The notes beneath the pieces were generated by a model. The model worked only from the letters and a program-made list of their open reading frames with translations, was not told the origin of the DNA and did no database searches. A DNA stretch of 64,000 bases from UBA6623 sp965238125 (GTDB lineage: Bacteria > Acidobacteriota > Terriglobia > Bryobacterales > UBA6623), in NCBI GenBank assembly GCA_965238125.1, contig OZ250179.1, positions 1,550,001-1,614,000 of the forward strand. Reading direction: 5' to 3'. The position numbers and the translations under genes were made by a program. Numbering within the stretch: the first letter of the stretch is position 1; the number at the start of each line of letters is the position of its first letter. Of this stretch, positions 16,877 to 26,565 are shown piece after piece.

Positions 16877-18207
16877 TTGGCCGAGACCTGCCGCGGATCC
16901 TCTTCTTCGGGAAGATAGGTGATGTTGACCCAGGCATGCGCCATCTCGTCGACGGTACGGTCTCCCCACCCGACCCACTGGTTGGGATCGGGATTGCTGG
17001 GGTTGGCGATCGTGTTGTCGTGCACGGCGGTGATCTCGATGACCGTTCCCTTGGGCAAGATGGGAGCGGCATCGTCCGCGTAGATGTAGTTGGTCATCCA
17101 ATTGAACCTGAAATTGTCGACCGAACTCAGCATCCGGCGAGAACCGTCGGGAAAGATCGCTTCCAGCCACATGGCTTTGCCGCGTAGATGCATATGCGGT
17201 TGGAAGTTTTCGAATCGAGCCCGCTGCTTAAGGACATAGAACCCTTGCGTTTGCGTGATCGAGTGAGGTGGGATATCGAGCAGAGGAATTTGGCCCTTGA
17301 TTCTACGGGCCGCGTGCAGCCCCATCAGATACGTGCGGTGCTCGGGCTCCTGCCCTTTGGGATAGAGGTAGATCGCCAGTTCGGCGTGATCGCGGATCTC
17401 TTTACCGATGGCATGGAAGTGGAGTTCCCACCAGATGTACGCGCCGGGCAGCAACAGTTTTCCCGTGTTGGGGCGGTAGATGTCGTAGTTCTTGCCGATG
17501 GCCCATTCCATCAACATGCCGGGGCCGCCGCGGTTGCCGTCGGGGACCACGGGCTTGTTCGGCTCTTCCTGCTGCAGTCGCGCGAGAACGTGGTGCATCA
17601 TGGGACGGCCCTCCGCGCTGCCGGGCCGAATCTCGACCGCCCGCACCCAGCGCGGCTCGGTCAGCGGAATTTCGGTCAGCGGCCTCCACCAGACATCTTG
17701 CCCCGAGGCCGGCATGGTATAGGGCTCCGACTTGATGACTATGTCGGGCGGTCCGAATTGGTTCGTGAGAAGCCAACCGTCGTAGACCGGCCACTTCTTG
17801 GGCGGCGGAAGGTCCTTCTTCTCTCCCATGGGCGCGCCGGAGTCCACCCAGCGCACGACCGTCGAGATCTGCTCGTCGCTAAGCGACATGTCGTTCTGGA
17901 ACTTCTGGATGCCGATGGTCTTATCGAGATGCCAGGGCGGCATGCTGCGCGTCAGGATTCGCTCCTTGATGGCCTGTGCCCAGGGGCGAGTCTCTTCGTA
18001 GGTCACCAGCGACATCGGCGCCATGGCGCCGTTGCGGTGACACTCCTCGCATTTAGCTTGGAGAATCGGTGCGACATCCTTGGCGAATGTCACCGGCTCT
18101 TGAGCAATCTCGGGCCCGCCGCCGAAACTCATCGGCACAAGGCCGACGACGACCGCGACCGCGACCACCGTTATTCTTCCAATCACTTCTCGTAATGTGT
18201 TCATCAT
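16873..18207 (-). CDS. Periplasmic cytochrome c with copper-monooxygenase-like domain
   Basis: A 444-residue exported protein. After a signal peptide ending SFGGG comes a monohaem cytochrome c domain: VAPILQAKCEECHRNGAM gives the CEECH site, followed by VRWVDSGAP. The C-terminal 270 residues resemble type II copper ascorbate-dependent monooxygenases (PHM/DBM fold) with candidate copper ligands MMHHVLAR, ELHFHAIG and FQPHMHLRG. The combination suggests electron delivery through haem to a copper site; substrate unknown. ATG 18207 was chosen because a GGGAGAAG box precedes it; an in-frame ATG at 18249 lacks one. The downstream secreted gene overlaps its stop. Confidence 0.8.
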   Translation of the reverse strand: MMNTLREVIGRITVVAVAVVVGLVPMSFGGGPEIAQEPVTFAKDVAPILQAKCEECHRNGAMAPMSLVTYEETRPWAQAIKERILTRSMPPWHLDKTIGIQKFQNDMSLSDEQISTVVRWVDSGAPMGEKKDLPPPKKWPVYDGWLLTNQFGPPDIVIKSEPYTMPASGQDVWWRPLTEIPLTEPRWVRAVEIRPGSAEGRPMMHHVLARLQQEEPNKPVVPDGNRGGPGMLMEWAIGKNYDIYRPNTGKLLLPGAYIWWELHFHAIGKEIRDHAELAIYLYPKGQEPEHRTYLMGLHAARRIKGQIPLLDIPPHSITQTQGFYVLKQRARFENFQPHMHLRGKAMWLEAIFPDGSRRMLSSVDNFRFNWMTNYIYADDAAPILPKGTVIEITAVHDNTIANPSNPDPNQWVGWGDRTVDEMAHAWVNITYLPEEEDPRQVSAK

Positions 18208-18357
18208 GGTCTTCTCCCGTTGCATTGGAAGAGCGTTTCGAATCGGCATGCCGACGCGACTTTGACGTTAACGGTATTGTATCCCAAAGTGTGCCCTCGT
18301 CACCCCGAAAACCGCTGTCCCGAGGTCCGCCCCGACCCGTGTGATAGACTCGACCGG

Positions 18358-19578
18358 GTGCTCAGCTTCTGGTTCTGGTTTTTCGTTATTCCCGCCGCTC
18401 TCGCCGCTCTTTTTTCCATGCGCAAGGGGCGAGACTTCTTGGAGTACGTGGAAGATTCCCTCTCCCCTTCCGACCGCGACGACGAAGATGACCCGGACAG
18501 CGAACCCGACGAACCCTTTCTCCCCTCCGTTACCCTCATCGTTCCCGTTCGCGGCCACGATCACGATCTCGCCCGCAACTTAGGCTCGCTCGGCGCTCTC
18601 GATTATCCCGATTACGAGCTCATCGTCACCGCCAGGGACCTCGACGACGCCGGTTTCCGAACCGCTCGGACGATTCTCGGTGAAAGGGCCGAGTTTGTTG
18701 CCGCGGGGGCGCCGCCGAACGAAACGGGCGAAAAGGTTCACAACCTGCTCGCCGCGGTGAAACAGGCACGCCCCCAAAGCGAAGTCTTCGCTTTCGCTGA
18801 CTCCGACGGGCAAGTCGACCAGGATTGGCTCCGCAACTTGGTCGCCCCTCTCGCGGATGAAACCCTCGGCGCGACGACCGGCTTCCGCTGGTACTTCCCC
18901 GAGGAAGGCGGTTTTTGGCCGTTGCTGCGCAGTGCTTGGGATTCGACCATCGCCGGCAATATGAGCACCAAGGACAAGAACTTCGCGTGGGGCGGCGCGA
19001 TGGCTCTTCGACGCGCGACGTTTGTCGAGGGGGATGTCGAAAAGTTCTGGGCCGGGGCGGTCAGCGACGACTATCGCCTCTCGGCGGCGATGAACGCGGC
19101 CGGTCGAGGCATCCGCTTCGTTCCCGGCGCGATGGTCGCCACGACGGGCTCCTGCACGGGGAAGGAGTTTTTGACTTGGGCTCGCCGGCAACTCATCATC
19201 ACCCGCGTCTATCGACCTCATCTTTGGACGGTCGGTTTCGTCAGCCACGTCGTCTATTGCGGAGCGATGGTTCTGAGCCTGGTGATGGCTCTGGTGGAAA
19301 ACGTTCCTCTGGGATTGGGCGCGTTGGTGGTGACGACGGTGCCCGGGATGGGCAAGGGCGCGCTGCGAGGCACGATTGCCCGCCTAATGTTTCCGCAGCG
19401 GGAAAGCTGGTTCGACCGGCACGGCTGGGCGTATTTTTGGCTGGTGCCGATCGCTACGTGGGTCTGGCTGGTCAGCTTCGTCGGTTCCGCCGTCACACGA
19501 AAGATCGAATGGCGGGGCTATGTCTACGATTTGGTGAGTTCGGAGCGGACAGTGGTCGTCAAGACTCCCGACGAATAA
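18358..19578 (+). CDS. Membrane glycosyltransferase family 2 (ceramide-glucosyltransferase/HpnI-like)
   Basis: A 406-residue inner-membrane glycosyltransferase. It has an N-terminal membrane anchor (FWFWFFVIPAALAALF), an acidic linker, then the GT-A domain: SVTLIVPVRGHDHD, GEKVHNLLAAV, FADSDGQVDQDWL (metal-binding Asp motif), FAWGGAMALRR and AVSDDYRLSAA (catalytic Asp). After the acceptor region (WARRQLIITRVYRP) come two or three membrane helices. This layout matches ceramide glucosyltransferase-like and hopanoid HpnI-like enzymes, which transfer sugar from a nucleotide sugar to a lipid. A GTG at 18358 is the best start; the open frame extends upstream from an ATG at 18220 but without similarity. 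Confidence 0.8.
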   Translation: MLSFWFWFFVIPAALAALFSMRKGRDFLEYVEDSLSPSDRDDEDDPDSEPDEPFLPSVTLIVPVRGHDHDLARNLGSLGALDYPDYELIVTARDLDDAGFRTARTILGERAEFVAAGAPPNETGEKVHNLLAAVKQARPQSEVFAFADSDGQVDQDWLRNLVAPLADETLGATTGFRWYFPEEGGFWPLLRSAWDSTIAGNMSTKDKNFAWGGAMALRRATFVEGDVEKFWAGAVSDDYRLSAAMNAAGRGIRFVPGAMVATTGSCTGKEFLTWARRQLIITRVYRPHLWTVGFVSHVVYCGAMVLSLVMALVENVPLGLGALVVTTVPGMGKGALRGTIARLMFPQRESWFDRHGWAYFWLVPIATWVWLVSFVGSAVTRKIEWRGYVYDLVSSERTVVVKTPDE

Positions 19579-19607
19579 CGGCCCGTCTAACGGCCCGTCA
19601 CCAACAG

Positions 19608-19712
19608 TGTTCTGGCGAAAATGGAGGACTGCCAGCCGATTTTCGCTCGTTGAACCAACGTATTTCCAACGCGGACGGACCGCGCAAATCGGCGGCTGTC
19701 CCCCTTTTTCGC
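19608..19712. repeat. REP-like inverted repeat doublet
   Basis: Bases 19608-19650, read as reverse complement, match 36195-36237 closely (core GCGAAAATCGGCTGGCAGTC followed by a TTTTCGCC block). A degenerate copy in opposite orientation follows at 19684-19712 (AAATCGGCGGCTGTCC, CTTTTTCGCC). Two oppositely oriented copies in an intergenic gap are the arrangement of bacterial REP/BIME repeats. The rest of 19579-19982 shows nothing else. Confidence 0.6.
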
Positions 19713-19982
19713 CTTTTTCGCGTAGTCGGACTCTCATCGCGGTGCCGTCGCGACGCCGTGCCGGGCAGGCCTGGAGACCTGCGCCACTTATGGCCCGCGG
19801 ACCTGCCCACTCACGGCCCCCCGCCGCGTGAATCCACCAAAATGTGATTTACCGAATCTTTACCGTTCTTTCACAGAAGCGAAGCGGTGCTCGGCGTACC
19901 TTGAAAGCTTCAGGCAAACTGAAAGCGTCAAGCGAACTCCCGCACACAAAGTCCGACTCGTCGAATCGACTCGGCCGTTGCC

Positions 19983-21584
19983 ATGACATCCATGAAACAC
20001 GACAAACATCCCGACAAGAAAAATGCTCAGCTCCTTTCCGGTCGCGGATACATCGCGGCCGCCCTGTTCCTGTTCACCCTCCTTGCAAGCGGCACCGCCG
20101 CGGCGGAGCCGGCGTCCCCAACCCCGCCGGCTCGGGTCGGCGCGGCGGAACCCAACAGCACCGAAGCGTCCGACTTGCGGCTACTGATCGACGAACAGAA
20201 ACAGCAACTCGAACAACAACAGAAACAGATCGATGCCCAATCCGCCCTGCTCGACAAGCTGCTCCGGAAGGTCACCGCGCTTGAGGAGGCCGAGTCCTCA
20301 TCGTCGCCTGCCGCCGAGAACGCGTTGCCGGGTAAACCGGCGACGGCCGGCGATGGTTCCTCGCTTGCAGGCAACTCGGCGGCCCCCGCGCCGACTCCCG
20401 CGCCCGTGCCGGCCAAAGCCGCCGTCCCGGCCGAGGCAAAACCGGATCCATCCACCTTCCGGGCGTACTGGAAGCAAGGACTGCGTTTTGACACCGCCGA
20501 CAAAGCCTTCCAACTCAAAGTCGGCGGACGCATCATGAACGACTGGGGGTTCTTCGCTCCGAGCAGTGAGGTCACCGAGGGGATCGGACCACTCGAAGAC
20601 GGCACCGAGTTTCGGCGCGCCCGCCTCTACGTCGAGGGATTACTCCACAAGCACGTCAAATTCAAGGCCCAATATGATTTCGCCGGCGGCGAAGCGGGGT
20701 TCAGGGATGTGTACATCGGGCTGACGAAGCTGCGCGGCGTTGGCAACATCATGGTCGGCCACATGAAGGAGCCGTTCGGGCTCGAGGCGTTGACCAGCTC
20801 AAAATACATCACCTTCCTCGAGCGGTCGCTGCCTACAACCTTTGCTCCGGAGCGCAATACCGGCATCCTGTTCCAAAATGCGGTCGCCGGGGACAAGGTG
20901 ACCTGGGCCTTTGGAACCTTCCGCGATGCCGACGGGTTTGGGGAGAGCTTCGGTAACGGCGGCTACAACTACACGGGCCGCATCACGGGGCGTCCCTGGT
21001 ATGAAGACCAAGGCCGCAAGGTGCTGCACCTGGGGCTGGCCTATCGGCACGGCAACCCGAACAGCAATCGCTTACGCTACCGGGCGCGGCCTTCGGCGCA
21101 CCTATTGCCGCGGTTCGTGGACACGGGGTCCTTTTCGGCCACCTCCAGCGACACGATCGGCACGGAGTTCGCCGTGGTCAACGGACCGGCCTCGATCCAA
21201 TCCGAGTTCACTTACAGCTCGGTCGACCGGCCGACAGGACAACGGGAAAACTTCACGTCGTTCTACCTGCAAGGCAGCTATTTCCTCACCGGAGAGCACC
21301 GCGTTTACAAGAGCTCCGCCGGCGAGTTTGATCGCGTCAAACCGCTCCAGTCTTTCCAACCCGGCGAAGAAGGCGGCAATGGCGCTTGGGAAATCGCTGC
21401 TCGGTACGCACGCATCAACCTGAACGACACTCTGATCCAGGGCGGCGAGTTACAGGATTTCACGTTCGGCGTGAATTGGTACTTGAACCCCAACACGCGG
21501 TTCATGTGGAACTACGGCTGGGCCGAGCGCATTGATCTGGGGGCGGCAAATCTGTTCCAGAGCCGCTTCCAGGTTGATTTCTAA
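19983..21584 (+). CDS. Phosphate-selective porin O/P-like outer-membrane protein
   Basis: A 533-residue outer-membrane beta-barrel of the OprO/OprP family, a trimeric porin that favours anions such as phosphate or pyrophosphate. A signal peptide ends ASGTAAA; residues about 60-100 form a Gln/Glu coiled coil (DEQKQQLEQQQKQIDAQSAL), then an Ala/Pro linker to about 155. The barrel begins AYWKQGLRFDT and shows the family blocks FRRARLYVEG, HVKFKAQYDF, GHMKEPFGLE and PERNTGI. It ends with phenylalanine (FQVDF), the usual outer-membrane insertion signal. It stands alone; I did not find a convincing Pho box upstream, so substrate is inferred from family only. Confidence 0.88.
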   Translation: MTSMKHDKHPDKKNAQLLSGRGYIAAALFLFTLLASGTAAAEPASPTPPARVGAAEPNSTEASDLRLLIDEQKQQLEQQQKQIDAQSALLDKLLRKVTALEEAESSSSPAAENALPGKPATAGDGSSLAGNSAAPAPTPAPVPAKAAVPAEAKPDPSTFRAYWKQGLRFDTADKAFQLKVGGRIMNDWGFFAPSSEVTEGIGPLEDGTEFRRARLYVEGLLHKHVKFKAQYDFAGGEAGFRDVYIGLTKLRGVGNIMVGHMKEPFGLEALTSSKYITFLERSLPTTFAPERNTGILFQNAVAGDKVTWAFGTFRDADGFGESFGNGGYNYTGRITGRPWYEDQGRKVLHLGLAYRHGNPNSNRLRYRARPSAHLLPRFVDTGSFSATSSDTIGTEFAVVNGPASIQSEFTYSSVDRPTGQRENFTSFYLQGSYFLTGEHRVYKSSAGEFDRVKPLQSFQPGEEGGNGAWEIAARYARINLNDTLIQGGELQDFTFGVNWYLNPNTRFMWNYGWAERIDLGAANLFQSRFQVDF

Positions 21585-21686
21585 TCGGTTCAAGCTCGGT
21601 GATAGGTGCACGGGGCGGCAGGCCGGAAGGCGCGCCGCTCTTCCGTATCGCCCGAGAACCCTATCGACGCGGGTTTGGTTCAGGCG

Positions 21687-21953
21687 CTACTGAAAGCGCC
21701 TCGCCACGCGGGCGCGTGCCTTGGCTGCCTCGATCTCGCGGTTGCGGTTCGGGGCGGCTGTTGTGAGTGAATCGATCAAGTTCCGGGCGATTTGCGAGAC
21801 GTCATCCACGGCTTGGTCGAATACAGGCTGATTCGCCTGGGACGGCTTGGTGAAACCGCTCAGCTTGCGGACAAACTGCAGCGAAGAGGCTCGAACCTCC
21901 TCATCCGTTGCGGGCGGATCAAAGTTGAAGAGGGTTTTTATGTTCCGGCACAT
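21687..21953 (-). CDS. DUF2277-family protein
   Basis: An 88-residue cytoplasmic protein with the full DUF2277 pattern: MCRNIKTLFNFDPPATDEE, LQFVRKLSGFTKPSQAN and LIDSLTTAAPNRNREIEA. The family is common in Actinobacteria and Acidobacteria and has no known function. Single gene, complete. Confidence 0.9.
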   Translation of the reverse strand: MCRNIKTLFNFDPPATDEEVRASSLQFVRKLSGFTKPSQANQPVFDQAVDDVSQIARNLIDSLTTAAPNRNREIEAAKARARVARRFQ

Positions 21954-22046
21954 AAGAGGCTTACTGTCGCGGGGCTAGCCGCAGCCTCATGTGCATCGTA
22001 GCGATTTTCATGCTCATCATGTGTTCGACGATTCTATCGTTCGCGG

Positions 22047-22273
22047 GTGTGCGACATGAATGTGGAAAGGTAAGCCCGACAGCCCGGTTCACCGGGCTTG
22101 GGTTCCATTAGGCCGGCCCTTGTAGGGCCGGTAGGGGCGCCCCACCGCCCGGCAACAGGCCGCTTCAGCGGCCTTCCCGCTTTCAAGCTTTAGCCATGAC
22201 CGAACCAAGCTGAACATTCCGGGACCATTGGGGAGGGCTCCAACGCCGGCTCTCCCACATTGATGTCGCGCAC
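22047..22273. repeat. MITE-like dispersed repeat, copy A
   Basis: A 227-base unit whose ends are inverted repeats: left GTGTGCGACATGAATGTGG, right (reversed) GTGCGCGACATCAATGTGG. Inside are small hairpins AGCCCGGTTCACCGGGCT and GGCCGGCCCTTGTAGGGCCGG, then CGCTTCAGCGGCC and TTAGCCATGACCGAACC. Copies B (29511-29745) and C (32892-33090) share ends and interior blocks in the same order. No coding capacity. Confidence 0.8.
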
Positions 22274-22370
22274 CCATCGTCCGCACCCTCGCCTGATCGT
22301 GTTGTAAGATGAAAAGAATGAGCGGGGCAGGGGTTCTTGTTCCTCGCCGTGACGATCGAAGGAGAGAAAC

Positions 22371-22568
22371 TTGGCTGAAGTTCACTTACAGAGCGGCGAG
22401 TCGATTGACGGAGCCCTGCGGCGCTTTAAGCGTAAAGTGCAGCAGGAAGACATCATCAAGGAAGTCAAACGCCACTCTTTTTATCTCAAACCCGGAGAGA
22501 AGAAGCGTCTGAAGAGGGCGCTGGCGCGCAAACGGAACCGCAAACGCATGCGTCGCACGAGCGACTGA
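22371..22568 (+). CDS. rpsU: 30S ribosomal protein S21 (bS21)
   Basis: A 65-residue basic protein of the small ribosomal subunit, acting near the 3' end of 16S rRNA during initiation. Family pattern is clear: VHLQSGESIDGALRRFKRKV, the block to HSFYLKPGEKKR, and a Lys/Arg-rich tail (ARKRNRKRMRR). The start is TTG at 22371, supported by an AAGGAGAG box 5 bases upstream. The single-gene unit lies between the repeat copy A and the phosphatase gene. Confidence 0.95.
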   Translation: MAEVHLQSGESIDGALRRFKRKVQQEDIIKEVKRHSFYLKPGEKKRLKRALARKRNRKRMRRTSD

Positions 22569-22751
22569 TCGACGTTCCCTTTCACGGGTTCGGGTGTGTA
22601 AAGTACGGCCCGTTTCCCCTTTTTCAAGCGCTAATCTTGCCCGACTCGGTTGACTTTTAGCCCTGCCGCAAGGTACGTTCTCAACACGCAATCGCTGGCT
22701 TCCAAGGGCTCGGCCAACGCGAGGTTCGGTGTGCTCCCGTGCCTCAACCGA

Positions 22752-24053
22752 ATGTCAACAGCGCCAACCCCAGAGAGAATCGAACATCTCGAGCGCGACA
22801 ACCTGCGCCTTCGTCGCGCGGTCGAGGAGCTTTCCATCATCAACGAAGTCGCCTCGGCGGTGACCTGGACTTGGTCGCTCGACAAAATTATCGACTCGAT
22901 CGTTCAAAAGTGCGTGAAACACCTCGATGTCGACCAGGGAAATATTTCCCTGTTTGCGGAGGAGGAAGAAGAGACGGCGCTGCGCACGATGGTTCGGCGC
23001 GTCGATTCCCGTCTCGATTCCAATCCTTTTCGTATCGGCACCCAACTCAGCGGCTGGATGCTGAAGAATCAGGCTCCCCTGATCATTAACGACATTGCCG
23101 CTGACGGGCGGTTTCGAGCGATTTCAGACGACGACAAACCGATCAAGTCGCTGGCGGCGGTGCCGTTGCGCGTCAAGGGCCGCATGATCGGCATCCTGTC
23201 GGCCTTTAACAAGCATTCGAGCGAAGGATTTACCGAGAGCGACCAGCGTCTGTTGACCATCATCGCCGCCCAATCGACCCAGGTGATCGAGCACGCCCGC
23301 CTTTACCAAGAGGAACAGGCGCTGCAGCGCATGCAGCAAGAACTCGATCTGGCGCGCAATATTCAGAACAATCTGCTACCCAAATCCCCGCCCAATGTGC
23401 CGGGCTATGATGTGGCGGGACAATCCGTCTCGGCCGAGAACGTCGGAGGCGACTATTTCGACTTTCTGGTGTCCGAGGAGGGGCAACTCGCCATTTGCCT
23501 GGGCGACGTGTCGGGGAAGGGCATGCCGGCCTCTCTGCTGATGGCCAACGTGCAGGCGACGATTCGCAGCCAGAACCTGGCCGGCGCCTCCGCGGCCGCC
23601 TGCATCGAGCGTTCGAATCGTCTGCTGTTTCAGAGCACGGATTCCGACAAGTTCGTGACCCTTTTTTACGGCGTCATTGAAACCGAAAGTAAGCAACTCG
23701 ACTACTGCAACGCCGGGCACAATCCTCCGATCCTCATCAGCGGAGACAATGTCGAGAGACTCGAGTCGGGCGGCCCGGTGCTGGGCATCCTCCCGGACTT
23801 TCCTTACGAGGAAGCCTCGGTTCAACTCAGGACCGGGGATGTCTTGCTGGTTTTCTCCGATGGCTTTTCCGAGGCCATGAACCACAGCTTGGAAGAGTAC
23901 GGCGAAGAGAAGCTCATCGAGTTGACGAAGCAACACCGAGAGAAATCGGCGGTCGAATTGATCGACAAGATCGCCCACAGTGTCGAGCAACACTGCGACG
24001 ACGCACCGCAGTCGGATGACATGACGATTATCGCCCTACGGCTGGATGGCTAA
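22752..24053 (+). CDS. GAF-domain SpoIIE-type serine phosphatase (RsbU-like)
   Basis: A 433-residue cytoplasmic regulator. An N-terminal coiled coil (ERIEHLERDNLRLRRAVEEL) is followed by a GAF sensor domain (about 30-190, with LINDIAADGRF and AVPLRVKGRMIG), a linker helix LDLARNIQNNLLPKSPP, and a PP2C/SpoIIE phosphatase (about 215-433). Metal-binding Asp motifs are GGDYFDF, LGDVSGKGMPASL, FSDGFSEAM and DDMTIIAL. Such proteins dephosphorylate anti-sigma-factor antagonists in partner-switching pathways; no partner genes lie nearby. I chose ATG 22752 because the coiled coil follows; open frame upstream lacks similarity. Confidence 0.9.
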   Translation: MSTAPTPERIEHLERDNLRLRRAVEELSIINEVASAVTWTWSLDKIIDSIVQKCVKHLDVDQGNISLFAEEEEETALRTMVRRVDSRLDSNPFRIGTQLSGWMLKNQAPLIINDIAADGRFRAISDDDKPIKSLAAVPLRVKGRMIGILSAFNKHSSEGFTESDQRLLTIIAAQSTQVIEHARLYQEEQALQRMQQELDLARNIQNNLLPKSPPNVPGYDVAGQSVSAENVGGDYFDFLVSEEGQLAICLGDVSGKGMPASLLMANVQATIRSQNLAGASAAACIERSNRLLFQSTDSDKFVTLFYGVIETESKQLDYCNAGHNPPILISGDNVERLESGGPVLGILPDFPYEEASVQLRTGDVLLVFSDGFSEAMNHSLEEYGEEKLIELTKQHREKSAVELIDKIAHSVEQHCDDAPQSDDMTIIALRLDG

Positions 24054-24100
24054 AGCGCCGCGCCGTCGGGTTTTATCGGTTCGTCCCCCGCAACGCGTAT

Positions 24101-24424
24101 CTACAGATTGACCCAGCGGTTGGCGTCGTCGAGTTCCACTTCGCGCCGGGGCCGGACCTTTTCGGTCTTCTTCGTGGCCGGGTTCTCGCGCTGTGCCTTG
24201 CCCACCCCGGGAAGGTCGCGCGGTCTCGGTTCGACAAATAGACTGCCGCCGCGTACTTGGATGTTCAGTTCGGAGGTCCAGTAGCCCAGCCAGAAAAAGC
24301 CGCTCATCAGTACGGCAATACCAACAACGCTTGTCAGAATGCTTCTCCAGCCGAGGCCGAGGGAAGAGATTTTGGCTTGCACGTTACGATGATCGCCCAG
24401 CTCTGACAGGTTCAAAATGAGCAT
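24101..24424 (-). CDS. Small single-pass membrane protein, unknown
   Basis: A 107-residue protein with an amphipathic N-terminus (LNLSELGDHRNVQAKI), one transmembrane helix (ILTSVVGIAVLMSGFFWLGYW) and a Lys/Arg/Pro-rich soluble tail ending VELDDANRWVNL. I recognise no family. The start is uncertain: the frame is open up to 24505, but the ATG at 24424 gives the simpler protein. It converges on the phosphatase gene. Confidence 0.45.
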   Translation of the reverse strand: MLILNLSELGDHRNVQAKISSLGLGWRSILTSVVGIAVLMSGFFWLGYWTSELNIQVRGGSLFVEPRPRDLPGVGKAQRENPATKKTEKVRPRREVELDDANRWVNL

Positions 24425-24598
24425 CCCACCGCAATTTCGCGCGGTGGTTTGCCGTAGACGAGGATAATCGGAAGTTCTATAGCGCCGCGCGAGCCGCCGC
24501 CACATGCCGGCGTGGGTGCGCGAAGTCGGGGGTGTAAAAGATCAATAAGATATTTTATTTCTGTCTCTTGGCGCATTGCTCATAAAGGGACAGTTAAG

Positions 24599-26265
24599 CC
24601 AGGATTTCCATTTTGGCCCTGGCACGGTCACAGGATACACCCCCGCTACGCCGAATACCACGTCTTTTCGCGCTGAACCCTGCACATCACCTCCGCCGGT
24701 AGGCGCCAGGGCTCGTCCGTCCGCTCACAGACGTTGATTGAGCGGACTGAACGGCGCTCCGGCCGACACTGCTCCCTGCGAAACCTTTTTGGAGCCAAAA
24801 ACTGTTGATCCTCGCCCGGGCAACGCTACCCACCCGGCACAGGCAGCGCCCAGATCCTATGCAGCATGTCGCCGAACAGCCGCCGGTTCAGATGTCCTTC
24901 GGCCAACAGCAGCCAATAGTACCGCGCATGCTTGACCAGCCTACCGCCCGTCTTCATCAGGCGCTGTTGCAAGCTCGTCAGCGACCAGCTCTTGATCCGT
25001 TGCGGCAGCCCGAGCCTCCGCCATAGGTTCCCCAGGTTATAGGCCAGCACGCTGAGTTGCAGTCGCACTTCGTTGGCCCGGAACCGATGGCATGACAGCC
25101 TTGTCCAATGCGTCGCTTGTTTGCCTTCCTTGATCCACTGCTCCGCCGTGCCGCGCTTGTTGTAGAACCGCACCAGCGAGCGGCTCGGCAAGGCCATGCT
25201 CGTGACGATGAAACCGACGCGAGGAAACAACTCACCTTGGTGATGCTCGACCTTCGCAACAACCCGCCGGGAACTTCGACCAGCTCGCGGCCTGATACCG
25301 AAAGCTCCTGTAGCGCACCAGGGGCTTTGCGCTCGGCCTGCCCGGCGGACGAAACAGGATATCTTCGATCTCCAGCTCCAGGCTCTTGTTGGCCGGGATG
25401 CGAATCACGTAGTCCACGCCGCGCTCCTCCAACGTCTCGTAAATATCCGGCTTGGCGAAGGCGGCATCGGCCCGGAACGTCACCTGTTTGCCCTCCGCCT
25501 GTTGGCGTTCGATTTCCGGCAGCAGCAGCTCGTCCCAGTCCTCGGCGCTGGACACGTTGCCCGGTCGCAACTTTGCCGCCAAGCAATCGCCGTGCTGGTT
25601 GAACAGCAACAGTGGGTGGTAGCAGACCGACTCGAAGTGGCCGTTGTAGGCGCTGCCTTCCTGCCGGCCGTGGACGGGGCTCTCGGTAGAGTCCATGTCC
25701 AGCACGACGCACGCGGAGTCATCACCGGCCTCGGCTTGCGCGATCAACTCGCGGTTCACCGCCATCAGCCCGATCAGATTCTCGTCGCCGGCGAGCATGG
25801 CGGTCTCGAAGCTCTGCAGCCGGGAGGTCAGCGCCGCGCCGCGATCCCAGTTCTTCTTCGAGCCAATCAGCCGAAAGGTTGGATCGGCGGAGACACGAAC
25901 GGCGTCGTTGAGATCCTCGTAGCCCGCCAAGCGGGAGTAGACCGACTGTCGCAGCAGATCGACGAACGGGAACTTCTTGTTCGAGCCTTGCCGCGAATCC
26001 GTCAGATGCTCGTCTATCAGCTTGCCTAGTCCGAGTCGTTCGTCCAGTTCGCGAATGAGAATCAGCCCGCCATCCGAGGTGACTCGCGATCCTTGGAAAT
26101 CGACCTTGAGAAATCCATTGAAGGTGAGCTGAAACGGTTTGTTTTCTTTTTCACCCATTGGGTGTTGATCTCCTCAGCGCCTTGAGTGCTTTCAAGCCCG
26201 CATAAATAAAGGCGTCCGAGTCCACCCGATGGTTAGCAGAACCGAAACTAAAGTGGAAATCCGGG
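24599..26265 (-). mobile_element. IS1380-family element, copy 2 (divergent, decayed)
   Basis: About 1667 bases flanked by the direct repeat TTAAG (24594-24598 and 26266-26270). Left end CCAGGATTTCCATTTT is kept; the right end, CCCGGATTTCCACTTT when reversed, differs from the other copies. The sequence has clearly diverged from copies 1, 3, 4 and 6, so it is an older insertion or a related IS. Confidence 0.88.
24826..26158 (-). pseudogene. IS1380 transposase, frameshifted
   Basis: The N-terminal part (26158 down to about 25232) keeps the first two catalytic Asp regions (VVLDMDST, FRADAAFAKPDIYE). One extra base near 25270 (CCCGCCGGGAACTTCG against CTCGCCTTGCCTTCG in the intact copies) shifts the frame, and the C-terminal part with the YNKRGTAEQWIKEGK signature continues in another frame to 24826. 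The transposase is therefore inactive unless the extra base is a sequence error. Confidence 0.88.
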
Positions 26266-26565
26266 TTAAGATATTTACCCGGGTTGTGTCGCCGCCGCGG
26301 CGGCCCGTGGCAAAAGTGCGTTTGTGCGAACAAGGGGGACTCTCCTCCGAAAATAGCCCTCGCGAGTATTGTGGATTACGTTTATGTCCGGCAAGATCGC
26401 GAACACTTTGAGCCGCGAAGCGGCGGCGGGAATCTCGTGCCCGACCCTTCGGCCCGTCGACACCCATCTTCACGGCGGAAACCCGAAACCGCGAATTCAC
26501 AGAAACGGACTGTACCCTTTCGTCCCCTTCTCTCGCGGAGTCGGATTCTCACCGCGGGCTGCTGC
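26266..26565. repeat. Intergenic dispersed repeat
   Basis: No gene is supported. It contains GAGCCGCGAAGCGGCGGC (about 26410-26427) and TTCACAGAAACGGACTG (about 26498-26514), both also seen in order at 5726-5895. Distance between the blocks differs, so these are degenerate members of a repeat family. Confidence 0.45.

Noticed and set aside
16157..18195. Long plus-strand frames opposite the cytochrome and secreted genes
   Set aside because: The minus-strand reading has haem, copper and signal-peptide motifs; the plus-strand frames are Arg/Gly-rich shadows.
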